From: CAJXZP01 sp041563475
GTDB taxonomy: Bacteria; Bacteroidota; Bacteroidia; Flavobacteriales_G; Salibacteraceae
Direction: 5' to 3'
Assembly (NCBI GenBank): GCA_041563475.1
Contig: JBFFMY010000006.1
Span: forward strand, 1-64,000
DNA: 64,000 nucleotides
Shown: positions 54,414 to 62,719 of the stretch, one piece after another
Layout of the letters: each line of letters opens with the position of its first letter
Position numbering within the stretch: the stretch's first letter is position 1
Translations under genes and position numbers: made by a program
The notes under the pieces: model-generated
Told to the model about the DNA's origin: nothing
What the model saw: only the letters and a program-made list of their open reading frames with translations
The model's database searches: none

Positions 54414-55196
54414 ATGAAACATATACTTTTAGTTTTTATTTCTGTATTGATTTCTGTTTTAGCACATTCTCAAAACGGAAAAATGTCAGATTCCATTTCA
54501 ATTGATTCTAATTTGCAGCAATTGGAAGCGGATACCTCGGGAAAACCAATTATTTTGACCTCAGAAGAAGGCTTTTCTACGGAAGATTCTATTAAATATT
54601 CTGCATCTTATCAATTTAGAGATGGGTTTTATATGAGTAGACAAGCTTTTCTTACGAATAATCCCATAACTATTGATCGCGTTTTATCTACTGTTCCGTA
54701 TACAGATCCAGATTATTATGGTAAGACATTAATGGTAGGTGGGTTTAAAGCGTTGAATGCGGATAGCACCTATAAATATTACAGTGTAGACGATGTTTTT
54801 GGTTTTGTTCAAAACAGGATTTTTTACATAAATCTGGGTCAATTGGGTTTTGTACGCATGACCAATTTTGGGAAAATTTGCTATTTATCCTATGGTGAAA
54901 CGGCTCCACGTGTTCAACCCACAGCTGGGGTTGGAATGAATAGTTGGGGCGGTGCGGCAGTTGGAGTAGGAGTTCAAATAAACGGAGGCTCAACCATTAC
55001 AGAGTATATTTTTAAAATTGAAGGAGGGCCAATTGTAGAGTTTACTCCGGATATGCTATTAGAATTTATGAAAGATGATGAAATTTTATTCAATGCCTAT
55101 TTAGCCATGAACAAAAGATATAGATTAAAAGAAATGCATAATTACTTACATGAATACAATCGAAGAAATCCATTGTATTTACCAATTTATAAATAA
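54414..55196 (+). CDS. Secreted protein of unknown function
   Basis: 260 residues with a signal peptide (about 1-19, AHSQ). The rest is an uncharacterised beta-rich protein: KYSASYQFRDGFYMSRQAFLTNNPITIDRVLS, a YYSVDDVFGFVQNRIFYINLG segment, a Gly-rich stretch (GVGMNSWGGAAVGVGVQ) and a helical, basic end (NAYLAMNKRYRLKEMHNYLHEYNRRNPLYLPIYK). No family recognised. The ettA start is 5 nt after the stop, so they are probably cotranscribed, an odd pairing of an envelope protein with a ribosome factor. Confidence 0.7.
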   Translation: MKHILLVFISVLISVLAHSQNGKMSDSISIDSNLQQLEADTSGKPIILTSEEGFSTEDSIKYSASYQFRDGFYMSRQAFLTNNPITIDRVLSTVPYTDPDYYGKTLMVGGFKALNADSTYKYYSVDDVFGFVQNRIFYINLGQLGFVRMTNFGKICYLSYGETAPRVQPTAGVGMNSWGGAAVGVGVQINGGSTITEYIFKIEGGPIVEFTPDMLLEFMKDDEILFNAYLAMNKRYRLKEMHNYLHEYNRRNPLYLPIYK

Positions 55197-55201
55197 GCAA
55201 T

Positions 55202-56887
55202 ATGGCTAACGACAAACAAATAATTTTCTCAATGGTGGGAGTGAGTAAAGTTGTTCCTCCCAACAAAAAAATATTAAATAACGTGTATCTCTCCTTTTTC
55301 TACGGGGCCAAAATTGGTATTCTAGGATTGAATGGTGCAGGTAAATCTACTTTATTAAAAATCATTGCCGGTTTAGAACCAACATCTAGTGGAGAAGTTA
55401 CTTTTTCACCGGGATATACCGTTGGGTATTTGGAGCAAGAGCCGAATCTAGATAATGAAAAAACAGTAATCGAAGTAGTCCGTGAAGGGGCGAAAGAATC
55501 GGTAGATTTGATTACCGAATACGAAGATATTAATAATCAATTTGGTTTACCTGAAGTGTATGAGAATCCTGAAAAGATGGAAAAACTCATGGAGAAGCAA
55601 GGGAAACTCCAAGATCAAATTGACGCATTAGGGGCATGGGATTTAGATAGTAAACTGGAGCGTGCCATGGCTTCATTGAATTGTCCAGATTCAGATACCA
55701 AAATTGGTGTTTTATCTGGAGGAGAAAGAAGAAGAGTAGCTTTAGTGCGCTTACTTATCCAAGAACCAGATATCTTATTACTAGATGAGCCAACGAATCA
55801 CTTGGATGCGGAAGCCGTAATGTGGTTAGAACATCATTTAGCGGAATATAAAGGAACGGTTATCGCGGTAACTCACGATAGGTATTTCTTAGATAATGTG
55901 GCGGGTTGGATATTGGAATTAGATCGTGGGGAAGGTATTCCTTGGGAAGGAAATTATTCGAGTTGGTTAGAGCAAAAATCAAATAGAATGGCCAATGAAG
56001 AGAAACAAGAATCCAAACGTCAAAAAGCGCTTCGTCAAGAGTTAGACTGGGTGCGTCAAGGACCTAAAGGGCGGCAGTCCAAATCAAAAGCGCGTTTAAA
56101 AAATTACGATGCATTATTGAATGCTGATGTGAAGGAGCAAGAAGCTAAATTGGAAATTTTTATTCCACCAGGCCCAAGATTAGGTAATGAAGTTATAGAA
56201 GCGGTGAACGTGAAAAAGGCGTATGGTGATAAATTGCTTTATGAAAATTTAAACTTTAAACTACCACCCGCAGGAATCGTGGGTGTTATAGGTCCCAATG
56301 GTGCCGGTAAATCTACCATTTTCAAAATGATTATGGATGAGGTGCAACCTGATTCTGGGGAGTTTACTATAGGACAAACTGTGAAAATATCCTACGTAGA
56401 TCAAGCACATGCCGATATTGATCCCAATAAAACTGTTTTTGAGGTTTTGTCGGGTGGGCATGATATTATTGAGTTAGGAGGTAGATCTATTAATTCACGT
56501 GCCTATTGTGGTAAGTTCAATTTTAATGGAAATGACCAAAGTAAAAAAATCGGTGTTCTGTCTGGGGGTGAATTAAATCGATTGCATTTGGCTATGAGTT
56601 TGAAACAAGAAGCCAATGTGATTTTACTGGATGAGCCTACCAACGATATTGATGTAAATACTTTGAGAGCGCTGGAAGATGCTTTGTTAGAATTCGCGGG
56701 ATGTTGTGTGATAATATCGCATGATAGATGGTTTTTAGATCGTGTATGTACGCATATTTTAGCTTTTGAAGGAGATTCTCAAGTGTATTATTTTGAAGGC
56801 GATTTTACAGATTATGAAATCAACAAAAAGAAACGATTGGGAGATAATCCTCCAGGAAAATTTCGATATAAAAAATTGATGAAGTAA
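55202..56887 (+). CDS. ettA: Energy-dependent translational throttle protein EttA (ABC-F)
   Basis: 561 residues, the family length. Two ABC domains: Walker A GLNGAGKSTLLK and GPNGAGKSTIFK, signatures LSGGERRRVAL and LSGGELNRLHL, Walker B LLLDEPTNHLDAEAVMWLEHHL and ILLDEPTNDIDVNTL. The second Walker B has NDIDVNTL, as in EttA, and the first domain carries the arm insertion. It gates the first peptide-bond step at the ribosomal E site according to the ATP/ADP ratio. Probably cotranscribed with the upstream secreted protein; terminator at 56914-56948. Confidence 0.95.
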   Translation: MANDKQIIFSMVGVSKVVPPNKKILNNVYLSFFYGAKIGILGLNGAGKSTLLKIIAGLEPTSSGEVTFSPGYTVGYLEQEPNLDNEKTVIEVVREGAKESVDLITEYEDINNQFGLPEVYENPEKMEKLMEKQGKLQDQIDALGAWDLDSKLERAMASLNCPDSDTKIGVLSGGERRRVALVRLLIQEPDILLLDEPTNHLDAEAVMWLEHHLAEYKGTVIAVTHDRYFLDNVAGWILELDRGEGIPWEGNYSSWLEQKSNRMANEEKQESKRQKALRQELDWVRQGPKGRQSKSKARLKNYDALLNADVKEQEAKLEIFIPPGPRLGNEVIEAVNVKKAYGDKLLYENLNFKLPPAGIVGVIGPNGAGKSTIFKMIMDEVQPDSGEFTIGQTVKISYVDQAHADIDPNKTVFEVLSGGHDIIELGGRSINSRAYCGKFNFNGNDQSKKIGVLSGGELNRLHLAMSLKQEANVILLDEPTNDIDVNTLRALEDALLEFAGCCVIISHDRWFLDRVCTHILAFEGDSQVYYFEGDFTDYEINKKKRLGDNPPGKFRYKKLMK

Positions 56888-56913
56888 ATCATAAGTTTTT
56901 CGTTTAATAGTTT

Positions 56914-56948
56914 AGGTCTAAAGCATTTAATTGTTTTAGACCTTTTTA
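56914..56948 (+). terminator. ettA terminator
   Basis: AGGTCTAAA/TTTAGACCT stem with a T5 run. Confidence 0.8.
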
Positions 56949-57414
56949 TTTAGCATATTTTTTTTTGTAATAGGTCATCATTTTTCTTGTTTTATTTCAA
57001 TTTTTGTCATGAAATTGTCTTGATGGAAAAAATTTAATAGCATTTTTTGAACTTCCTTGTGCCAAAATTTCGGAATTGAAATTAAAACTCCCATTGATTT
57101 CAACCTAGTCACGGTCATGTTTAAACACGATATTTATCCAGTATAATTTCATACTTCGCTTTATTACAGTTTATTACCTCTACAGCATTGGAAAAGTCCA
57201 TTTGCTAGGGAGTTTCTTTGCTCCTTTAAAATGAAATAAAAAAGTCAGGTTTTGTATTGGTCAAGTTCTTAATTTAAACTGTTATTTCTCATGCTTACAC
57301 TTTGTTGTTCATCGTTTCTTTGAATTGTAGAAATTATTTAATAACAAAAAAATAAAGAACAATAGAAGAATAGTTTAAAGATCAATTTGTAAAAAAAACA
57401 ATAAAAATAAAGTT
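56949..57414. other. Long intergenic region upstream of the redox cluster
   Basis: No gene seen. It contains TTTTTTGAAC (57043-57052) and GTCACGGTC (about 57108-57116), both also found in the 58693-59121 gap upstream of the cytochrome operon. The region is AT-rich with no exact TAnnTTTG box close to the ATG. Confidence 0.4.
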
Positions 57415-58626
57415 ATGAAAAGATTAAGTTTGTTAGGATTAGCACTGGTACTTATCGTGCAAGTAGGTTGTAAAAAGGATGAAGAAACTCCAGCTGCAAC
57501 CGATCCAGGGGAAAGTAAAACAGAATTATTAGTTAAAAAGTTTACGGCTGCTCCAGTCATGGATGGTCAAATAGATGGTATGTGGAGTGGAGCAAAAAGA
57601 TTAGTTGGAACAGCCGAAGTTCCAAATCTTGCAGCAAGAAATACATATTTAAATAGTGATGGTCAAGGAGTTGAAGAAGGTTTAGGATTATTCGCTCCAT
57701 ACAGTGGTGAAACATATGACTTCACAATGCGCAGTGGTTACTATGGAGATAAAATTTATTTATTAATTGAGTGGGATGATTCTGAAGATAGCAGAGATCG
57801 TCAATCTTGGTATTTCGACTCAAGTAGCAAAACTTGGAAACAAGAGCATAAATATGCAAATGCTGCAAATGATAAGTTTTACGAAGATAAATTTGCGTTT
57901 TTATTTCCAATAGGTGATGTAGCTGGATTTACAAGTGCATCATGTTACGCAACATGTCACGGACCTGCAGCAATTACAAATGCGAAAGACAAACACACAA
58001 GACATTACTTAACTGTTGATGGTGAGAAAGTGGATATGTGGCATTGGAAAAGAAATAGAGGTAGCTATGCTGGCCAAGTAGATGATCAAAGAATGTTATA
58101 TGATGATGCGGCAAAAGGTTCAGCAGCTAACGGTCGTAAAGGGGATGCTAATGGTTCTGCTGGTTATGCAGATAATAAAGTAACATTAAATAATGGTGTT
58201 ACTGATGTTTCTGTACCAAAATACGTTATGCCAAACACAACAAGTTATTACTGGATTAATTCAGATGATATAGGAACAACAGCGTTAGAAGTAATTGCCG
58301 TTGATGTGAATGGTGTTTTAACTTTAAGTGATAACAGTACCATTGATCCAAACGGAGACGCTGGTTTTGCACAATCTATAGGAAACAAACGTGCGCCAAG
58401 TGTAATAACTTCATTGTTTACTGGAGCAAGAGGAGACATCGATATAGTAGCTAATCATACTGGTTCAGGATGGGTTTGTGAGGTTACACGTAAATTAAAT
58501 ACGGGTGATGAGGATGACGTTATTTTTGATCCAACAGCTGAATTACCATTTGGATTTGCAATTTTTAATAACGCGGCAATTGCACACGGTATTAAAACTA
58601 ATCTTACAATGAAATTTCAACAATAG
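57415..58626 (+). CDS. EB_dh-type heme-binding lipoprotein with CX3CH motif
   Basis: 403 residues. The N-terminus is a probable lipoprotein signal (VQVGC, Cys19). The body matches the ethylbenzene dehydrogenase-related heme-binding domain (DMSO reductase gamma-like): AAPVMDGQIDGMWSGA, GDKIYLLIEWDDSEDSRDR, YEDKFAFLFPIGDV, and VDMWHWKRNRGSYAGQVDDQRM. At 177-182 it has CYATCH, a CX3CH sequence that could bind heme c covalently, while EbdC-type proteins bind heme b through Met/Lys. The C-terminal half (about 235-403) also looks like EB_dh strands. It is exported and probably an electron carrier of the adjoining redox cluster. It is transcribed alone, with a strong terminator after it. Confidence 0.78.
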   Translation: MKRLSLLGLALVLIVQVGCKKDEETPAATDPGESKTELLVKKFTAAPVMDGQIDGMWSGAKRLVGTAEVPNLAARNTYLNSDGQGVEEGLGLFAPYSGETYDFTMRSGYYGDKIYLLIEWDDSEDSRDRQSWYFDSSSKTWKQEHKYANAANDKFYEDKFAFLFPIGDVAGFTSASCYATCHGPAAITNAKDKHTRHYLTVDGEKVDMWHWKRNRGSYAGQVDDQRMLYDDAAKGSAANGRKGDANGSAGYADNKVTLNNGVTDVSVPKYVMPNTTSYYWINSDDIGTTALEVIAVDVNGVLTLSDNSTIDPNGDAGFAQSIGNKRAPSVITSLFTGARGDIDIVANHTGSGWVCEVTRKLNTGDEDDVIFDPTAELPFGFAIFNNAAIAHGIKTNLTMKFQQ

Positions 58627-58659
58627 TTGAATCTTTCAAAATATCAGTAAAAAGATTTC

Positions 58660-58692
58660 GCAGCTGCTTGAAAACAAGCAGCTGCTTTTTTT
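58660..58692 (+). terminator. Strong terminator after the EB_dh lipoprotein gene
   Basis: GCAGCTGCTTG/CAAGCAGCTGC, AAAA loop, T7 run. It separates this gene from the downstream operon. Confidence 0.9.
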
Positions 58693-59121
58693 GTCACGGT
58701 CTCGTGCAAAGTAGTAAGGAAATTTTTTGAACATGTAATTTTTATATTCAAAAGAGAAGTAAATAAGCAAAAAAAATGATTGATCTGATACTATTTCTAT
58801 TACCTCAAATAAAAAGTGTCAAAAACTACATGATGTAAGTCAGTTTTTTGACAGTTTATTTTCATTGATTTAATATTAAATTAATGTAAAACAACCCATT
58901 AACGTTGTTCTAGAAAATAAAGGTATTCATTTTTTCTTTTAGAATCTAAAATCTATTTTGTAAAACAAAGTGATTTTGAGATAGGTAAAAGTTCTCCGCT
59001 TAGCTTGTAAAACTCATGATGATAATTAGGATTAATTTATTCCTTTGATTGGTAATATTAAAACACAAGGATTCAAATAAACACATTTAGTATAAAAATT
59101 TAACACAAAAAACAACACAAG
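58693..59121. other. Regulatory-looking intergenic region before the cytochrome operon
   Basis: No gene seen. It holds GTCACGGTC (about 58693-58701), TTTTTTGAAC (58723-58732) and the inverted repeat at 58817-58853. No exact TAnnTTTG box is seen close to the ATG at 59122. Confidence 0.4.
58817..58853. repeat. Nested inverted repeat, candidate operator
   Basis: TGTCAAAAACT (58817-58827) faces AGTTTTTTGACA (58842-58853), with the 11-bp palindrome TACATGATGTA between. No T run follows in the direction of the operon. Confidence 0.5.
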
Positions 59122-59496
59122 ATGAAAAACATAAATTCAAAAGTAAAACTGTTCAGTGCCATCCTATTGGTTGGTGTTTTAAGCGCATGTGAGAAGGAGT
59201 ATTATGAACCAGTTCCAACTCCGACTGAGGTATCATTTGCCGCAGATATGCAACCATTTTTTGATGCGAAGTGTACAGTTTGTCATAAAGGAGCAGGTAT
59301 TCCTTTAAATTTATTAAGTGGTGTTTCTTATGATGAAATAACCAATGGTTCCAAAACGTATATTGATGCAGCGAACCCTTCAAACAGTCTTTTTTATACT
59401 AAAATTATTGACGGTGGAAGTATGGCGGGTTATGCAAATGCTACAGAGAGATCTTTAACATTAAGCTGGATAGAACAAGGAGCTAAAAACAACTAA
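59122..59496 (+). CDS. Lipoprotein c-type cytochrome (single heme)
   Basis: 124 residues. Lipobox LSAC (Cys23) and heme motif CTVCH (51-55). A candidate distal ligand is Met101 (GGSMAGY). The short size and PTPTEVSFAADMQPFFDAKCTVCH sequence are typical of surface or periplasmic Bacteroidota monohaem lipoproteins. It is first in an operon with the DUF5777 barrel (10 nt), FeS and NrfD proteins, and probably carries electrons to or from that complex. It depends on the system II synthase, of which a CcsA part is encoded at the start of the window. Confidence 0.88.
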   Translation: MKNINSKVKLFSAILLVGVLSACEKEYYEPVPTPTEVSFAADMQPFFDAKCTVCHKGAGIPLNLLSGVSYDEITNGSKTYIDAANPSNSLFYTKIIDGGSMAGYANATERSLTLSWIEQGAKNN

Positions 59497-59506
59497 AAAT
59501 TAAAAT

Positions 59507-60427
59507 ATGAAAACTACAATTATAAAATTCACCACATTTTCAGCCATCTTAGTTTTAATTTTTGGCTTTTCATTACAAATTAGTGCACAAGACTCAACAG
59601 TTGTGGATGCTGCACCAGTTAAGAAAAAGGCAGATAAGCCTGTAAGAGCTCCTTGGGGAGCCGGTATGTTAATTGAAACACAAACCGATTTAGTTTGGGC
59701 TCCAAAAACATTAGAATTTGTTATTCAGCACCGCTTTGGTAATTTAAATAGTGGATCTTTTGATTTAGGTGGTTTATACGCTCCTTCTAATATTAGAATT
59801 GCATTCAATTACGGGTTATTCAAAAATTTCAATGTTGGAATTGGTACTACTAAGGATAATATGTATCAAGATGTGAACGTGAAGTACAAAATACTAACAC
59901 AAACGAAATCGAACAGCATGCCAATAGGTATGGCGTATTATGGTAATGTGGCTATGAACGCTACTCCTGAAGCGAATTTTGGTAATAATTACTCTTTTTC
60001 CAATAGGTTATCTTATTTCAACCAGTTGATTATTTCAAGGAAATTCACAAAGGATTTAACCATGCAAGTTTCTTTTAGTTATGCTCATTTCAATCAGATT
60101 GATACTATTCAATCGGATTTCGCGGATTTGAAACATGATAATTTTGGTTTTGGGATTGCAGGTCGTTACAAAATAGGAAAAACTTCTTCTATAATGTTTG
60201 AGTACGATCAAGCATTAACTACTCCAGAGGTCATTAAACCGAATATTTCTTTAGGTATTGAATTAGGCACAAGTGCACATGCATTTCAAATTTTTGTTAC
60301 CACATATAGAGGTATAGTTTACCAAGACAATATGGTATACAATAGAAATGATTTTACTGACTTTGATAATCCTAGTGGTTGGGGCATTTTACTAGGTTTT
60401 AATATGACACGTAATTGGAACTTCTAA
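59507..60427 (+). CDS. DUF5777 family outer-membrane beta-barrel
   Basis: 306 residues. Signal peptide (about 1-27, ending ISAQ) and a family-typical sequence (WGAGMLIETQTDLVWAPKTLEFVIQHRFG, GGLYAPSNIRIAFNYGLFKNFNVGIGTTKDNMYQDVNVKYK), ending in an aromatic strand (GFNMTRNWNF). Predicted outer-membrane barrel. It lies between a lipoprotein cytochrome and the FeS subunit gene, with 10-nt spacers, so it belongs to the electron-transfer unit. A conduit or porin for cytochromes is a possibility (inference), not shown. Confidence 0.8.
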   Translation: MKTTIIKFTTFSAILVLIFGFSLQISAQDSTVVDAAPVKKKADKPVRAPWGAGMLIETQTDLVWAPKTLEFVIQHRFGNLNSGSFDLGGLYAPSNIRIAFNYGLFKNFNVGIGTTKDNMYQDVNVKYKILTQTKSNSMPIGMAYYGNVAMNATPEANFGNNYSFSNRLSYFNQLIISRKFTKDLTMQVSFSYAHFNQIDTIQSDFADLKHDNFGFGIAGRYKIGKTSSIMFEYDQALTTPEVIKPNISLGIELGTSAHAFQIFVTTYRGIVYQDNMVYNRNDFTDFDNPSGWGILLGFNMTRNWNF

Positions 60428-60437
60428 AAAGTGTAAT

Positions 60438-61412
60438 ATGAAAGAAGAAGATAAAATTCCTGAAAACAAATCCAATAGGAGGAATTTCCTCAAATTGAGT
60501 TTGCTTGCAGGTAGCGGAGCAGCCTTGGCTGGTGCGGGCTTGAGTGCCCTTGCCGATGAAGGTAAATCTGGTGATAAGGTAAAACTTATGACTACAGATG
60601 GAAAAGTGGTAGAAGTGGATAGTAACATGGTGGAAGAAATTTCAACGTGTGGTGTTCCAGTTACGGAAAGAGAAGCTAGAGAAGGGATTCCGGGTAAAAA
60701 ATTCGTAATGGTTGTGGATTTGGCAAAATGTAGAAATGCGTTAAAATGCCAAGATTCTTGCAATAAAAATCACTATATCACAGGAAAGAATGCCTGGTTG
60801 AAAGTGTATAATATGCAAGAAAGTAAGGACACTGCACCGTATTGGATGCCTATGATGTGTCAGCATTGTGATCAGCCTGCATGTGTTACAGTTTGTCCTG
60901 TAGATGCCACCTTTAAACGTAAAGATGGTATTGTTCTTATTGACAATGAGCAATGTATTGGATGTAGATTTTGTATGGCCGCTTGTCCGTATTCAACCCG
61001 AGTATTCAATTGGGAGGATCCGAATCAAGGCGCTGCAATGGCAAAACACACAGAAGAGAACACTTATTCTCCTGAACATACGGGAGTACCAAGCGTAAAA
61101 GGTACGGTAGACAAATGTGATTTTTGTCCGCATATGATTCGTGAAGAGAAAATGCCGCATTGCGTTACTTCTTGTCCAAATGATGTTTTCTTGTTTGGAG
61201 ACAAGTATGAGGATACGGTAACCAATGGTAGTGGTCAATCCTTTCAATTGAGCAAAATATTGAAAGATAAATCTGGATATAGATTAATGGAAGGTTTAGG
61301 TACGGAACCAAGCGTTTATTATTTGCCTCCAGTAAATAGAACAGATGCTTTTGTTGATGGACTTGAACAATATGATGAATTTCAATCTGTTCGTAAAACT
61401 GAAGAAGAATGA
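60438..61412 (+). CDS. Tat-exported multi-cluster Fe-S protein (PsrB/NrfC-like)
   Basis: 324 residues. A twin-arginine signal (NRRNFLKLSLLAGSG, Arg14-Arg15) precedes four cysteine groups: C98/C104/C108, C141/C144/C149/C153, C173/C176/C179/C183 and C227/C230/C242/C246. Fifteen Cys are present in place of 16: in group I the second position is Ala101 (CxxAxxCxxxC), which would fit a [3Fe-4S] cluster or a modified ligand. It matches the periplasmic FeS partner of NrfD-type quinol oxidoreductases. Its stop overlaps the nrfD-like start by 4 nt (ATGA). Confidence 0.9.
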   Translation: MKEEDKIPENKSNRRNFLKLSLLAGSGAALAGAGLSALADEGKSGDKVKLMTTDGKVVEVDSNMVEEISTCGVPVTEREAREGIPGKKFVMVVDLAKCRNALKCQDSCNKNHYITGKNAWLKVYNMQESKDTAPYWMPMMCQHCDQPACVTVCPVDATFKRKDGIVLIDNEQCIGCRFCMAACPYSTRVFNWEDPNQGAAMAKHTEENTYSPEHTGVPSVKGTVDKCDFCPHMIREEKMPHCVTSCPNDVFLFGDKYEDTVTNGSGQSFQLSKILKDKSGYRLMEGLGTEPSVYYLPPVNRTDAFVDGLEQYDEFQSVRKTEEE

Positions 61413-62719
61413 CCAAATACGAAGAATTAGTAAAAGAACTTGCACCAAGACCATTTAAAAAGCTAGGAGTTTTATGGACAATTGGGTTAGTTGTTGTGGT
61501 CTTGATAGGTATAGTTGCTTACATAGATCAAATTATAAAAGGACAAATAGTCACTAATATGCGTGATTATGTACTATGGGGAGTATACATATCAAACTTT
61601 GTGTTTTTTGTGGCCATTAGTTTTGTGGGCTCTCTTACTGCGGCAATTTTAAGGTTATCTCATAGTTCTTGGAGAACGCCACTCGTTCGAATTGCGGAGA
61701 TAATAGCTTTTGCGGCAATTATTATGGCAGGTGTAACCATCGTTTTAGATATGGGAAGACCAGATCGATTATTGCATTTATTTACAGATGGTAGACTTCA
61801 ATCTCCAATTACGTGGGATGTTATTATTATCACTACCTACATATTTATTAGTGCGTTAATTCTGTTTTTTCCTTTACTACCAGATTTAGCTATTTTGAAA
61901 GATTATTTTAAGGATAGACCAATGCTTTCTAAATGGTATGGTTGGTTTTCTTTAAACTGGACAGGTTCTACCAAACAATGGGCAATCCAAAAAAAGTCAA
62001 TTCAGATGGTGGCTATTATGATAATTCCAGTAGCCTTAATTCTCCAAACTATTGATGCCTGGTTGTTTTCTACCACTTTTAGAATTGGTTGGGATAGCAC
62101 AAATTTAGGCCCGTATTTTATTGCAGGCGCTTTTGTAGTTGGAGTTGGCGGATTAATTTCGGTAATGTATGTTTTAAGATACTCGTATGGTTTAGAAAAG
62201 TATCTAACTGTTTCTCACTTTGATAAATTAGGTAAAATTTTGGTTTTTGCTTGTTTGGTGTATTTGTATTTTAACATCAGCGAATATTTATTACCCGCAT
62301 TTACAGCGCCTAAAGCGGAAGAAGCGCATTTGAGAGAACTTTTTACGGGGCATTACGCTCCATTATTTTGGTTCGTTACTATTGGGGGATTAATTGTTCC
62401 AATTATAGTTTTAATGTTTAAGAAAGGAAGGAGTCCAAAAGTTCTATTTTGGATATCCATTTTAGTGGTGGTGACTTCATGGTGGAAACGTTATTTAATC
62501 GTAGTTCCCGCTTTATTGCATCCTTTTTTACCTATACAAGGTGTTCCAGAAGAATGGCATAGCTATTTTCCAAGTGCTCATGAATGGGCGATTACGAGTG
62601 GAACATTAGCAGCTGCGTTACTAATAATTACAATTTTAGTACGATTTGTTCCAATAATTCCGGTGCATAGAACAGCCAAAGAATTAGGCATATTACCAAC
62701 CGATAAATCTGAGGAATAA
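61409..62719 (+). CDS. nrfD: NrfD/PsrC-type membrane quinol-interacting subunit
   Basis: 436 residues, about nine or ten membrane helices (first at about 24-44). NrfD/PsrC pattern: LRLSHSSWRTPLVRIAEIIAFAAIIMAGVTIVLDMGRPDRL (about 87-130) and HEWAITSGTLAAALLIITILVRF near the C-terminus. It exchanges electrons with the quinone pool and is cotranscribed with the FeS subunit. A catalytic molybdopterin subunit would be expected in a polysulphide or thiosulphate reductase but is absent from this window, so the complex may pass electrons to or from the cytochromes instead. Its stop overlaps the next start by one base. Confidence 0.88.
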   Translation: MTKYEELVKELAPRPFKKLGVLWTIGLVVVVLIGIVAYIDQIIKGQIVTNMRDYVLWGVYISNFVFFVAISFVGSLTAAILRLSHSSWRTPLVRIAEIIAFAAIIMAGVTIVLDMGRPDRLLHLFTDGRLQSPITWDVIIITTYIFISALILFFPLLPDLAILKDYFKDRPMLSKWYGWFSLNWTGSTKQWAIQKKSIQMVAIMIIPVALILQTIDAWLFSTTFRIGWDSTNLGPYFIAGAFVVGVGGLISVMYVLRYSYGLEKYLTVSHFDKLGKILVFACLVYLYFNISEYLLPAFTAPKAEEAHLRELFTGHYAPLFWFVTIGGLIVPIIVLMFKKGRSPKVLFWISILVVVTSWWKRYLIVVPALLHPFLPIQGVPEEWHSYFPSAHEWAITSGTLAAALLIITILVRFVPIIPVHRTAKELGILPTDKSEE

